Positions 15,291 to 22,413 of a stretch of DNA of 30,683 nucleotides are shown in pieces. The stretch's first letter is position 1; each line of letters opens with the position of its first letter. The notes under the pieces are model-generated. The model made no database searches. It worked only from the letters and a program-made list of their open reading frames with translations, and had not been told where the DNA came from. The position numbers and the translations under genes are program-made. Source of the DNA: Damh-18 sp964390945 (GTDB lineage Bacteria > Patescibacteriota > Minisyncoccia > Phycocordibacterales > UBA918); the NCBI GenBank assembly GCA_964390945.1, contig CAYMIV010000011.1, forward strand, positions 1 to 30,683, written 5' to 3'.

Positions 15291-17009
15291 ATGGCACCAA
15301 AACGCACGTATATCCTTGCGGAACAAATTTCTTTTTCGGAAACTCAGTCAGAGTCAACCGCGGTTCTCGCCCGTCAACTATTGGTAAACCGCGGTATTCA
15401 CAAGGATGAAGAAATTACCGCATTTCTCAACCCAGACTACGATACTCATCTGCATGACCCGTTCCTTTTTACCGACATGGAGAAGGCGGTCATGCGCATA
15501 CTTCGTGCGATTCGCGAGAATGAGCACATCGTCATCTATACCGACTACGATTGCGATGGTATTCCCGGCGGTGTGATTCTCCACGACCTCTTTGAGGCGA
15601 TAGGATTCAAAAATTTTGAAAACTATATTCCTCACCGCCACCACGAAGGTTACGGATTCAACGCGCGCGCGGTCGAGGAATTTTCAAGGCGCGACACGAA
15701 ACTTATCATCACCGTCGACTGTGGGATTGTCGACCACGAGGCGGCAATACGCGCCAAAGAACTCGACACTGATGTCATCATTACCGACCATCATGAGCCA
15801 GGAGAAACACTCCCCGATGCGTATGCGGTCGTGAATCCAAAACGCGACAATGCATATCCGTTTAGTGGCATTTGTGGCGCGGGCGTTGCATATAAACTTG
15901 CGCTCGCGGTGCTCGCGCGGGGTCGGGAGCAAGGACTTATAACACTTAAGGAAGGAATGGAGAAGTGGTGGCTCGACATGGTCGGAATCGCCACCGTTGC
16001 CGACATGGTGCCGCTCCGAGATGAAAATCGAGTGCTCGCTCGATATGGGCTTGAAGTACTTCGTAAATCACACCGACCGGGTCTACAGCACCTTCTCCGC
16101 GCAGCGGGCGGGAGTCAACGCCACCTCACCGAGGATGACATCGGTTTTACCATAGCACCGCGTATCAATGCGGCATCGCGCATGGACAATCCGGAAGATG
16201 CGTTTCATATGCTCCGAACAAAAGATGAGGGCGAAGCAGGTGCGTACGCAGCACATCTTGAGCGCCTTAACAATGAACGCCGCGGCGTCGTTGCCGCAAT
16301 GACGAAAGAGGCGAAGAGGCGGCTTCTCGCACACGACGAACTTCCACCAGTCATTGTGCTCGGAAATCCGGAGTGGCGACCCTCCCTTGTCGGACTCGTC
16401 GCAAGCTCCCTTGCGGAAGAATTCAAGCGCCCCACATTTCTTTGGGGAAGGGATGGACGGGATATCATCAAGGGTTCATGCAGAAGCGAGGGGGCGACAA
16501 GCACGCTTCGCATTATGGAGACGGCTCGCGACGCGCTCCTCTCTTTCGGCGGGCATCACGCATCGGGTGGTTTTTCGGTCGCTGACGAGCGGGTGCACAC
16601 ACTCGCCGACGCACTCATCGAGGCGCACCTTCGTTTGGGAGATGGTGTTGTGATGACTAACGAGGTCGTCATCGATGCAGACATCTCACTCGATTGCGTG
16701 AATGGAGAATTTCTTTCTATGCTCGATTCGCTCGCACCCTTCGGAGAAGGGAACCCCAAACCGCTGTTTCGGTTTAGCAACGTAACTCCGCGCACGATTG
16801 GTGTATTCGGTAAGGCGAAGAACCACACAAAACTTGTCTTTGATACGTCCCACGGAGTCCGCAGTGCCATCGCCTTTTTCAAAACCCCGGACAAGTTTTC
16901 CATTGTTCCCGAGCAGGGAAAGCCGCTCTCTCTCATTGCACACGTCGAGCGTTCGTACTTTATGGGGCGTCTCGAGACGCGATTTAAGATTGTTGATATT
17001 GTGAAATAG
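15291..17009 (+). CDS. recJ: Single-stranded-DNA exonuclease RecJ
   Basis: 5'-to-3' exonuclease on single-stranded DNA in recombination, mismatch and base-excision repair. The 572 residues show the DHH phosphoesterase motifs in order: YTDYDCDGIPGG (motif I, about 85), IITVDCGIVDHEA (about 145), IITDHH (DHH, about 165), then the GICGAGVAYK and GIATVADMVPL segments and the RINAASRMDNP box. The C-terminal DHHA1 signature GGHHASGG (about 420) and an OB-like tail complete the protein. The start at ATG 15291 is set by the promoter 17 bases upstream. The gene is divergent from the small membrane protein and runs into rnhA, whose own promoter lies inside the recJ end. Confidence 0.96.
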   Translation: MAPKRTYILAEQISFSETQSESTAVLARQLLVNRGIHKDEEITAFLNPDYDTHLHDPFLFTDMEKAVMRILRAIRENEHIVIYTDYDCDGIPGGVILHDLFEAIGFKNFENYIPHRHHEGYGFNARAVEEFSRRDTKLIITVDCGIVDHEAAIRAKELDTDVIITDHHEPGETLPDAYAVVNPKRDNAYPFSGICGAGVAYKLALAVLARGREQGLITLKEGMEKWWLDMVGIATVADMVPLRDENRVLARYGLEVLRKSHRPGLQHLLRAAGGSQRHLTEDDIGFTIAPRINAASRMDNPEDAFHMLRTKDEGEAGAYAAHLERLNNERRGVVAAMTKEAKRRLLAHDELPPVIVLGNPEWRPSLVGLVASSLAEEFKRPTFLWGRDGRDIIKGSCRSEGATSTLRIMETARDALLSFGGHHASGGFSVADERVHTLADALIEAHLRLGDGVVMTNEVVIDADISLDCVNGEFLSMLDSLAPFGEGNPKPLFRFSNVTPRTIGVFGKAKNHTKLVFDTSHGVRSAIAFFKTPDKFSIVPEQGKPLSLIAHVERSYFMGRLETRFKIVDIVK

Positions 17010-17017
17010 ACTATACT
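16990..17017 (+). promoter_or_regulatory. Promoter inside recJ 3' end driving rnhA
   Basis: TTGTTG (16990-16995) and TATACT (17012-17017) with a 16-base spacer. The -10 ends 6 bases before the rnhA ATG (17024), so transcription would begin at or next to the start codon, giving a leaderless message. Confidence 0.5.
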
Positions 17018-17023
17018 CTTTTG

Positions 17024-17716
17024 ATGCACGCAATAACAATTTACTGCGATGGAAGTTCGATAGGAAATCCCGGTCCGGGCGGGTGGGGTGCGGTTGTTGC
17101 TGACGGTACTCGCGTTAAAGAGATTGGGGGGCACGACCCACACACAACCAACAATCGTATGGAACTTACCGCGGCGATTGAATCCATTTCACTCACTAAA
17201 ACTCGTGCAAAAATCACCATTCATACTGATTCGCGCTATGTCATAAACGGGATTACAAAATGGGTATACGGTTGGGCAAAAAATGGCTGGCAGACGAAAG
17301 AGAAAAAAGACGTTTTGAACAAAGAACTATGGCAGGAGCTTGTGCGGGTCGGAAAGAAACACGACCTTGAATGGAAGCATGTACGAGGACATGAAGGCGT
17401 TGCTCTTAATGAGCGTGCAGATATGATTGCAAATGGCTATGCACGAAAGGAGAAGGTTGAGCTCTTTCACGGCCCACTTTCGGCGTACACAAAATTCCTT
17501 GACGGTATGCCGAAAGCGAGAGTTGTCTCAAAATCCAAATCAAAGTCAAAGAAGACCGGCCCAGCATACTCGTACGTTTCAGTACTCGACGGAAAGGTTG
17601 TGATTCATAAAACATGGGCGGAGTGTGAAAAGCGTGTAAAAGGAAAAAAGGCGAGGTTCAAAAAGGTTTTTTCAGCAACCGAGGAAGTGCTGCTTAAAAA
17701 ATCGTGGAGTGCATAA
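17024..17716 (+). CDS. rnhA: Ribonuclease HI with a C-terminal hybrid-binding-like domain
   Basis: Cuts RNA in RNA:DNA hybrids (R-loops, primers). The N-terminal type 1 RNase H domain (1-150) carries D9 (YCDGS), E47 (NRMELTA), D69 (HTDSRYV), H123 (RGHEG) and D133 (ERAD), the full catalytic set. A Lys/Ser linker (about 165-178, KSKSKSKK) leads to a C-terminal piece of about 48 residues (182-230) with YSYVSVLDG, a TWAECEKRVKG core and FSATEEVLL. This matches the caulimovirus-VI/viroplasmin-type hybrid-binding domain, which in other RNases H sits at the N-terminus. The start is ATG 17024; a TTG just before it is in frame. Its stop lies just upstream of the comEC ATG. Confidence 0.93.
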   Translation: MHAITIYCDGSSIGNPGPGGWGAVVADGTRVKEIGGHDPHTTNNRMELTAAIESISLTKTRAKITIHTDSRYVINGITKWVYGWAKNGWQTKEKKDVLNKELWQELVRVGKKHDLEWKHVRGHEGVALNERADMIANGYARKEKVELFHGPLSAYTKFLDGMPKARVVSKSKSKSKKTGPAYSYVSVLDGKVVIHKTWAECEKRVKGKKARFKKVFSATEEVLLKKSWSA

Positions 17717-17717
17717 T

Positions 17718-19316
17718 ATGCCGGGCACTTTCTTTTATGCTATCGGTTTGGGGTTCGTGGGCGGGGTTTTGCTCCGCTCGTTTTTTGATTCAGGTATTGT
17801 CGGCGTTCTTCTTCTGCTCGCCATTTCACTCGGTGCCGGAGTGCTGTGGTTCGCGCGAGGGAGGGTGAAGCATTCACCGCTTTTCATTGTCGCGCTCGTT
17901 GCGCTCGGTGTTGCAGGAGGAGCACTTCGTTTCGACGTTGTTGATTCGCAAGTATCTCCTCTTTCTGCGGACATCGGCGAGCGCGTGCTGTACGAAGGAA
18001 TTGTCGCTCGTGAGCCGGAGGTGCGCGAGCGCAATATCCACCTTTATGTAGAAGTCAAAGATGTCGGAGAGCTCATTCTGGTATCTACCGACCGCTTTGA
18101 AAAAGTGCGTTACGGTGACCGGCTAACAGTAGCGGGAGAACTCACGTTGCCTGAATCCTTCGAAACCGACACCGGAAGAGTCTTCAATTACCCCGGATAT
18201 CTCAAGGCGCGCGGAGTCTCTTCGGTGATTTCGTATGCACACGTCGAAGTTGTGGGGAGCGGCGAGGGAAATCCGGTGATGGCAGTGCTCCTCGCAGGAA
18301 AGCGTGCGTTTGTCGCCGCGCTTGAGGGTGTGCTCACCGAGCCTGAGGCGGGGCTTGGGAAAGGAATTCTCCTTGGTGTGCGGAGTGCACTTGGTGAAAA
18401 ACTCGAAGAAGACTTTCGTGTTGTTGGCATCATCCACATCATTGTGCTATCCGGGTACAACGTGATGATAGTCGCAGAGGCAATTATGCGTATACTGTCG
18501 TTCGTGTTTCGTCCTTACGCACGTATGGTCATTGGCATTTTGGTCATTACTGGATTCGCACTCGTTGTGGGGCTTTCCGCAACGGTTGTTCGGGCAAGCA
18601 TTATGGCGGCGCTTGTGCTCATTGCACGCGCAACGGGGCGGAGATACGCAGTTATGCGGGCTCTTATGCTTGCAGGAGTTGTCATGGTACTCATCAATCC
18701 GTATCTACTCGCATTTGATCCCGGGTTCCAACTTTCATTCATTGCGACGCTCGGACTCATTGCGCTCGCACCAGTCATTGAGGTGCGTCTCATTAAAGTT
18801 CCCACCAAATATCACCTAAGGGAGGTGCTCACCGCAACACTCGCGACACAGATATTCATTTTGCCATTTCTTGTGTACCAAATCGGGACATTTTCAGTCG
18901 TGTCGCTTCTCGTGAACCTCCTCGTGCTCCCCATCGTACCGTTTGCAATGCTCTTTGCATTCGTTGCGGGTGTTGCAGGACTCATTTCGGAAGGACTTGG
19001 AATCATTGCTGGATTTCCCGCGCATGCACTTCTTGCATACATCATTGGTATTGCGGAAAAATTCGCCGCACTGCCATTCGCATCATTTGTCGTCCCCGAA
19101 ATTCCTTTTGTGGCAGTGGTCCTCGCGTATGCACTCATCGGCGGAGGTATGTTGTTGCTGTCTTTGCGCAGGAACGAGCGATGTATCGAAACAAAATACC
19201 AACCTACGCATCAAGACAACTTATACGAAGATTGGGTGATTGAGGAAGAGCAAGAAAAACCTGCCACAACGCACAGCGTTGCGGCAGGTGTTCGTGACCA
19301 GTTTCCGTTTCGGTGA
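17718..19316 (+). CDS. comEC: ComEC/Rec2 DNA-uptake channel, membrane part only
   Basis: Polytopic inner-membrane protein that carries transforming single-stranded DNA into the cytoplasm. 532 residues from ATG 17718; GTG 17709, overlapping rnhA by 8 bases, is an alternative start. Order: N-terminal membrane helices (about 1-60), an OB-like DUF4131 segment (about 80-185), then the competence domain with about eight to ten helices, including IHIIVLSGYNV (the conserved H...SG-N), VRASIMA and DPGFQLSF. The usual C-terminal metallo-beta-lactamase domain is absent and is encoded separately at 19969. The last 45 residues are polar, and the minus-strand terminator of the SOD-like gene is written into this tail (19255-19288). 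Last gene of the recJ-rnhA-comEC run. Confidence 0.93.
   Translation: MPGTFFYAIGLGFVGGVLLRSFFDSGIVGVLLLLAISLGAGVLWFARGRVKHSPLFIVALVALGVAGGALRFDVVDSQVSPLSADIGERVLYEGIVAREPEVRERNIHLYVEVKDVGELILVSTDRFEKVRYGDRLTVAGELTLPESFETDTGRVFNYPGYLKARGVSSVISYAHVEVVGSGEGNPVMAVLLAGKRAFVAALEGVLTEPEAGLGKGILLGVRSALGEKLEEDFRVVGIIHIIVLSGYNVMIVAEAIMRILSFVFRPYARMVIGILVITGFALVVGLSATVVRASIMAALVLIARATGRRYAVMRALMLAGVVMVLINPYLLAFDPGFQLSFIATLGLIALAPVIEVRLIKVPTKYHLREVLTATLATQIFILPFLVYQIGTFSVVSLLVNLLVLPIVPFAMLFAFVAGVAGLISEGLGIIAGFPAHALLAYIIGIAEKFAALPFASFVVPEIPFVAVVLAYALIGGGMLLLSLRRNERCIETKYQPTHQDNLYEDWVIEEEQEKPATTHSVAAGVRDQFPFR
19255..19288 (-). terminator. Terminator of the SOD-like gene, inside comEC coding sequence
   Basis: CCTGCC (19260-19265) pairs with GGCAGG (19283-19288), then one mismatch and CAACG/CGTTG (19267-19271 with 19277-19281), loop of 5. 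On the minus strand the hairpin is followed by TTTTTC. It starts 29 bases past the SOD-like stop and overlaps the last codons of comEC. Confidence 0.85.
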
Positions 19317-19913
19317 TTATGCTGCAGACTCAAAACGCTTTTCAACGACGCTCCAATTCAGATTCTTGAGAAATGCCTCGACATAGTTTTTCTTTTCGGT
19401 GGGGAGATAATCTACCATAAATGCATGTTCCCACATATCCATTGCGAGAATGATGGGAAGCCCACCGAGCTGACCGAGTTCATGGTCGGCAACCCATGCG
19501 GTGTGTATCGTTCCCCCTTTTTGATCCGCGTAGAGCACCGACCATCCGATGCCGCGGCTCATACTTACCGACTTGAAGTGTTCAATGAATGCCTCGACTG
19601 AACCATACTTTTCACTCGTCGCCTTGGCGAGTGCAGACTCGACACCTATGGGCTGTGTGCCGCCTTCGAGTTGCATGAAATAGTACTCGTGCATACGCAT
19701 ACCGTTAAACTCAAAACCAAGGCGTCGGCGCGTTTCCATGATCGCATATGCATACTTCTCCTTATCGAGCGCGGTGAGCTCCGCAATCTGTTCGCGGAGG
19801 ACATTCACATGTTTTACGTACCCCTCGTAGAGTCCGAGATGTGCCGTGATTTGTTTTTCTGAGAGTCCATCAAGTGCGGGGAGATTGAACTGTTGTGGTG
19901 TATAGGTGTGCAT
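19317..19913 (-). CDS. Fe/Mn superoxide dismutase-like protein, divergent subfamily
   Basis: Probably converts superoxide to oxygen and hydrogen peroxide. 198 residues from ATG 19913; longer upstream readings add an unlikely Thr/His-rich leader. The four metal ligands are present: H25 (ITAHLGLYEGYV), H75 (FNGMRMHEYYF), and D159 with H163 in DMWEHAFMVDY, followed by the usual LKNLNWSVVEKRF end. The first helix is shorter than in textbook enzymes: the tyrosine matching Y34 is 7 rather than 8 residues past the first ligand, and the NHTFYW-type segment reads MHEYYF. This points to a divergent SOD branch whose metal and activity cannot be fixed from sequence. A TATACT (19959-19954, minus) may be its -10. 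Stop abuts the comEC stop with no gap. Confidence 0.85.
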   Translation of the reverse strand: MHTYTPQQFNLPALDGLSEKQITAHLGLYEGYVKHVNVLREQIAELTALDKEKYAYAIMETRRRLGFEFNGMRMHEYYFMQLEGGTQPIGVESALAKATSEKYGSVEAFIEHFKSVSMSRGIGWSVLYADQKGGTIHTAWVADHELGQLGGLPIILAMDMWEHAFMVDYLPTEKKNYVEAFLKNLNWSVVEKRFESAA

Positions 19914-19968
19914 AGTTACGTATGAGAATTTAGTATGAGTATGAGTATCGATAAGTATACACGAAATT

Positions 19969-20862
19969 GTGGAGTACAATGTCCAAGTGGACGAACGGAA
20001 GATCAGAGTACGAATACTATTATTCGGGGTGGTTGCGATTATATTGCCGTACTTTGTTTGGTCGTTTGTACCTGCGTCCGAAAAAACGCCTGGACTACTC
20101 TATGTCGCATTTCTCGATGTTGGACAAGGCGACAGTATATTCATTGAGTCACCTTCTGGTACTCAGGTGCTCATTGATGGCGGTGCAACAGAGGGTGTGC
20201 TTCGTGCACTTTCTCGGGAGATGAGTTTTTTTGATCGTACTATCGATATGGTTGTTGCCACTCACCCCGATCAAGATCACATAGGAGGGCTTGTGGCGGT
20301 ACTCGAGCGGTACAAAGTCGGTGCAATTCTTATGACAGAAAATAAAAGTGACACACCAGTTTCAAAACGTTTTCTCGAGGCGGTACATAATGAAGGTTCA
20401 AACATGCTGTATGCGCGCACCGGTCAGACATACGATTTTGGAAATGGTAAGGCCGGAAGCACAACATTGCAGATATTTTTTCCTGACCGTGACCCGCGCG
20501 GACTTGAAAGCAACACGTCATCAATCGTTGCGCAGCTCATATATGGCGAAACTGAATTCATGCTGACAGGTGATTCACCCGTTGCTATTGAGGATTATCT
20601 CGTGTCGCATTTTGGTGAGTTACTTCACAGCGATGTGCTTAAGGCTGGGCACCACGGTTCACGCACCTCAACGGGTGAATCGTTTCTCGGTGCAGTGCAC
20701 CCCACATACACGGTTATTTCAGCAGGAGATGGAAATAGGTATGGGCATCCACACAAGGAGGTAATGGAAGCGCTCGGTGCAGCAGGGGTTATAACAAAAA
20801 ATACCGCCGAGATGGGCAGTATCGTTTTTGTCTCTGATGGAGCGGCTGTTGAACTTAGATAA
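19969..20862 (+). CDS. ComEC-type metallo-beta-lactamase domain protein, membrane-anchored
   Basis: 297 residues. One N-terminal membrane helix (about 14-33) leads into a metallo-beta-lactamase fold of the ComEC/Rec2 type. LLYVAFLDVGQGDS (about 43-56) is the family's opening strand; H99-x-D101-x-D103-H104 in THPDQDHIGG is the metal motif; D202 (LTGDS), LKAGHHGS (about 224-231) and RYGHPH complete the site. In most ComEC proteins this domain is fused to the channel and probably degrades the non-transported strand; here the channel (17718) and nuclease-like half are separate genes with an opposite-strand gene between them. Start is GTG 19969; GTG 19987 is a possible alternative. The 3' end overlaps rpmB on the other strand by 8 bases. 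Confidence 0.9.
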   Translation: MEYNVQVDERKIRVRILLFGVVAIILPYFVWSFVPASEKTPGLLYVAFLDVGQGDSIFIESPSGTQVLIDGGATEGVLRALSREMSFFDRTIDMVVATHPDQDHIGGLVAVLERYKVGAILMTENKSDTPVSKRFLEAVHNEGSNMLYARTGQTYDFGNGKAGSTTLQIFFPDRDPRGLESNTSSIVAQLIYGETEFMLTGDSPVAIEDYLVSHFGELLHSDVLKAGHHGSRTSTGESFLGAVHPTYTVISAGDGNRYGHPHKEVMEALGAAGVITKNTAEMGSIVFVSDGAAVELR

Positions 20863-21097
20863 GACCTGCGGTCTTGAGTGTTTGATATGCACCATTCTTT
20901 GCGATGGTGCGAAGTGCCTTCGTTGAAACGGTTACCGTAACTGTTTTGCCGAGCTCAGCTACAAAGATGCGCTTTTTCTGGAGATTCGGCTGACGCTTCG
21001 CTTTTCCGCACGGATTAAACTGGGTCGCTCGAGTGCGATTGCTGTAACGTCCCCCAACCTGGGTTTTTTTACCTGTTACTTGACATTGCTTAGCCAT
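20855..21097 (-). CDS. rpmB: 50S ribosomal protein L28
   Basis: 80-residue ribosomal large-subunit protein. From ATG 21097 it begins MAKQCQVTGKKTQVG, the standard L28 opening, followed by SNRTRATQFNP, the QPNLQKKRIFV strand, TVTVSTKALRTIAKNG and a short tail. The two cysteines (C5 and the one in NPCGK) do not make a complete zinc ribbon. Starting at 21136 would precede the promoter. A minus-strand extended -10 (TGGTAGGAT, 21117-21109) lies 11 bases before the ATG, so the leader is only a few bases. Convergent with the metallo-beta-lactamase gene (8-base overlap), and it stands alone here rather than beside rpmG. Confidence 0.95.
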   Translation of the reverse strand: MAKQCQVTGKKTQVGGRYSNRTRATQFNPCGKAKRQPNLQKKRIFVAELGKTVTVTVSTKALRTIAKNGAYQTLKTAGLI

Positions 21098-21108
21098 ATG
21101 TGCGCGCA

Positions 21109-21117
21109 ATCCTACCA
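21109..21117 (-). promoter_or_regulatory. Extended -10 promoter of rpmB
   Basis: TGGTAGGAT on the minus strand (21117 to 21109), ending 11 bases before the rpmB ATG at 21097, implying a nearly leaderless transcript. Confidence 0.55.
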
Positions 21118-21207
21118 CATACTCCATTTTATGCAAACTTGATGACCCATCATGCGGTGCTCTACAGGAGTCGCGATTATCCAGAAACTAGGGTAGTATT
21201 GCATCAT

Positions 21208-21864
21208 ATGCTGGAAATAGCGATTATTGCGGTACTCATTCTTTCTATTGTGCTCCATGAAGTTGCACACGGGTTCGCCGCGAACGCGCTCGGTGATCCG
21301 ACCGCACGACTGGCGGGAAGATTAAGTCCTAATCCGCTTCTCCATATTGACCCAGTTGGCTCGGTTTTTGTTCCGGCCATGCTCTTTCTTTCTCACTCAC
21401 CGCTCATGTTCGGGTGGGCGAAACCAGTTCCCTATAATCCCTACAATTTGAGCAATCAAAAATGGGGCGAATCGCTCGTTGCTGTGGCGGGACCGTTTGC
21501 AAACGTACTCCTTGCCTTTATCTTCAGTGTGCTCATTCGGTTTACTGGGGCACTCGGTCTTTCCCCCTCGTTTGTTGATTTTGCGAGTTATATCGTATTC
21601 CTCAATATTCTTCTCGCAATATTTAACCTACTTCCAGTGCCGCCCCTCGACGGTTCAAAGGTCATTGCTCCGTTTCTTCCAGGCATTCTTGGAATTCGCT
21701 ACCGCCAGTATGTTGAACGGGCAGAAAGGAACAGTTTCCTCTTCCTCTTCATACTCCTCTTCACAGCCATGCTTTTCATTGGTGATGAAATCTCCTTCCT
21801 CGCAATGAAGTCCTCCGCGTTTCTTACTGGTTTGCCATTCGGATATTTCGCCGGACCGTTCTAG
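21208..21864 (+). CDS. Site-2 protease family membrane metalloprotease (M50)
   Basis: Integral membrane zinc protease of the S2P class, which cuts membrane-spanning segments, often of anti-sigma factors or signal-peptide remnants. 218 residues from ATG 21208, just after a TAGTAT -10-like box (21194-21199); the longer upstream reading is polar and not family-like. H17-E18-V-A-H21 lies in the first membrane helix and the third ligand is D148 in LLPVPPLDG, both diagnostic of compact Rhomboid-neighbour M50 proteins without a PDZ domain. About five to six membrane helices are visible. It is divergent from rpmB and upstream of rpsL. No substrate can be deduced. Confidence 0.92.
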   Translation: MLEIAIIAVLILSIVLHEVAHGFAANALGDPTARLAGRLSPNPLLHIDPVGSVFVPAMLFLSHSPLMFGWAKPVPYNPYNLSNQKWGESLVAVAGPFANVLLAFIFSVLIRFTGALGLSPSFVDFASYIVFLNILLAIFNLLPVPPLDGSKVIAPFLPGILGIRYRQYVERAERNSFLFLFILLFTAMLFIGDEISFLAMKSSAFLTGLPFGYFAGPF

Positions 21865-21900
21865 TACCCGCTCACTACGAAGTCGGGTCTCTAACGGGGC

Positions 21901-21928
21901 TTGCATATTTCACGCGATATAGTAGAGT
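21901..21928 (+). promoter_or_regulatory. Promoter of the rpsL-rpsG operon
   Basis: TTGCAT (21901-21906) and TAGAGT (21923-21928) with a 16-base spacer, ending 18 bases before the rpsL ATG. An overlapping TATAGT (21918-21923) is an alternative -10. Confidence 0.45.
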
Positions 21929-21946
21929 ACTCCAACCAAAATTTAC

Positions 21947-22360
21947 ATGGCAACAATAAACCAACTCGCACGAAAAAAGCGTCGGAACCCTGCTTCAAAA
22001 AGTAAGACGGGTGCTTTGCATACCGGTTTTGACAAAATCAAGAACCGACCGAACGTCTACAACTCTCCGTTCAAGCGCGGCGTCTGTACTCGTGTGACCA
22101 CAAAGACTCCTCGCAAACCGAACTCTGCAATCCGAAAGATTGCCCGCGTGCGCCTTACGAACGGTCATGAAATTACGGCATATATCCCCGGCATCGCCCA
22201 CTCCCTCCAAGAGCACTCTGTGGTCCTTGTGCGCGGTGGCCGAGTGAAGGACATCGGTGTTCAGTACACAATCGTTCGTGGAAAGTATGATGCAACCGGC
22301 GTAGCAAATCGCCTCAATGGTCGCTCACGCTATGGTGCGAAGAAACCAAAAGGAAAATAA
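21947..22360 (+). CDS. rpsL: 30S ribosomal protein S12 with unusual decoding-site residues
   Basis: Small-subunit protein at the decoding centre. 137 residues start MATINQLARKKRR as expected and contain GVCTRV, the KPNSA core and GGRVKD. Two features differ from the usual sequence, both checked at codon level. The residue matching E. coli Lys42 is arginine (TPRKPNSA, codon CGC); Lys-to-Arg here is the well-known streptomycin-resistance change, yet appears native. The normally constant loop VKDLPGVRY reads VKDIGVQY, one residue short and missing the proline. The C-terminus is the usual basic GAKKPKGK. No Shine-Dalgarno. First gene of rpsL-rpsG; fusA does not follow directly. Confidence 0.96.
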   Translation: MATINQLARKKRRNPASKSKTGALHTGFDKIKNRPNVYNSPFKRGVCTRVTTKTPRKPNSAIRKIARVRLTNGHEITAYIPGIAHSLQEHSVVLVRGGRVKDIGVQYTIVRGKYDATGVANRLNGRSRYGAKKPKGK

Positions 22361-22380
22361 TCAATCACACAATTTAATAG

Positions 22381-22397
22381 TCTATAGTTGCTATAGA
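22381..22397 (+). promoter_or_regulatory. Short hairpin between rpsL and rpsG
   Basis: TCTATAG (22381-22387) and CTATAGA (22391-22397) form a 7-base stem with a 3-base loop in the 53-base intercistronic gap, 16 bases before the rpsG start. In E. coli, S7 binds the rpsL-rpsG gap to control its own translation; a similar role here is only a suggestion. Confidence 0.35.
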
Positions 22398-22413
22398 TAA
22401 CGATAGGAAACAT

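Noticed and set aside
19930..19952. Short tandem repeats of TATGAG/GAGTAT before the SOD-like gene.
   Set aside because: Only about three imperfect copies; too short to call a functional repeat.
20861..20875. AAGACC-TGC-GGTCTT hairpin at the convergent end of the metallo-beta-lactamase and rpmB genes.
   Set aside because: Short stem inside coding sequence with no T-run; not convincing as a terminator.
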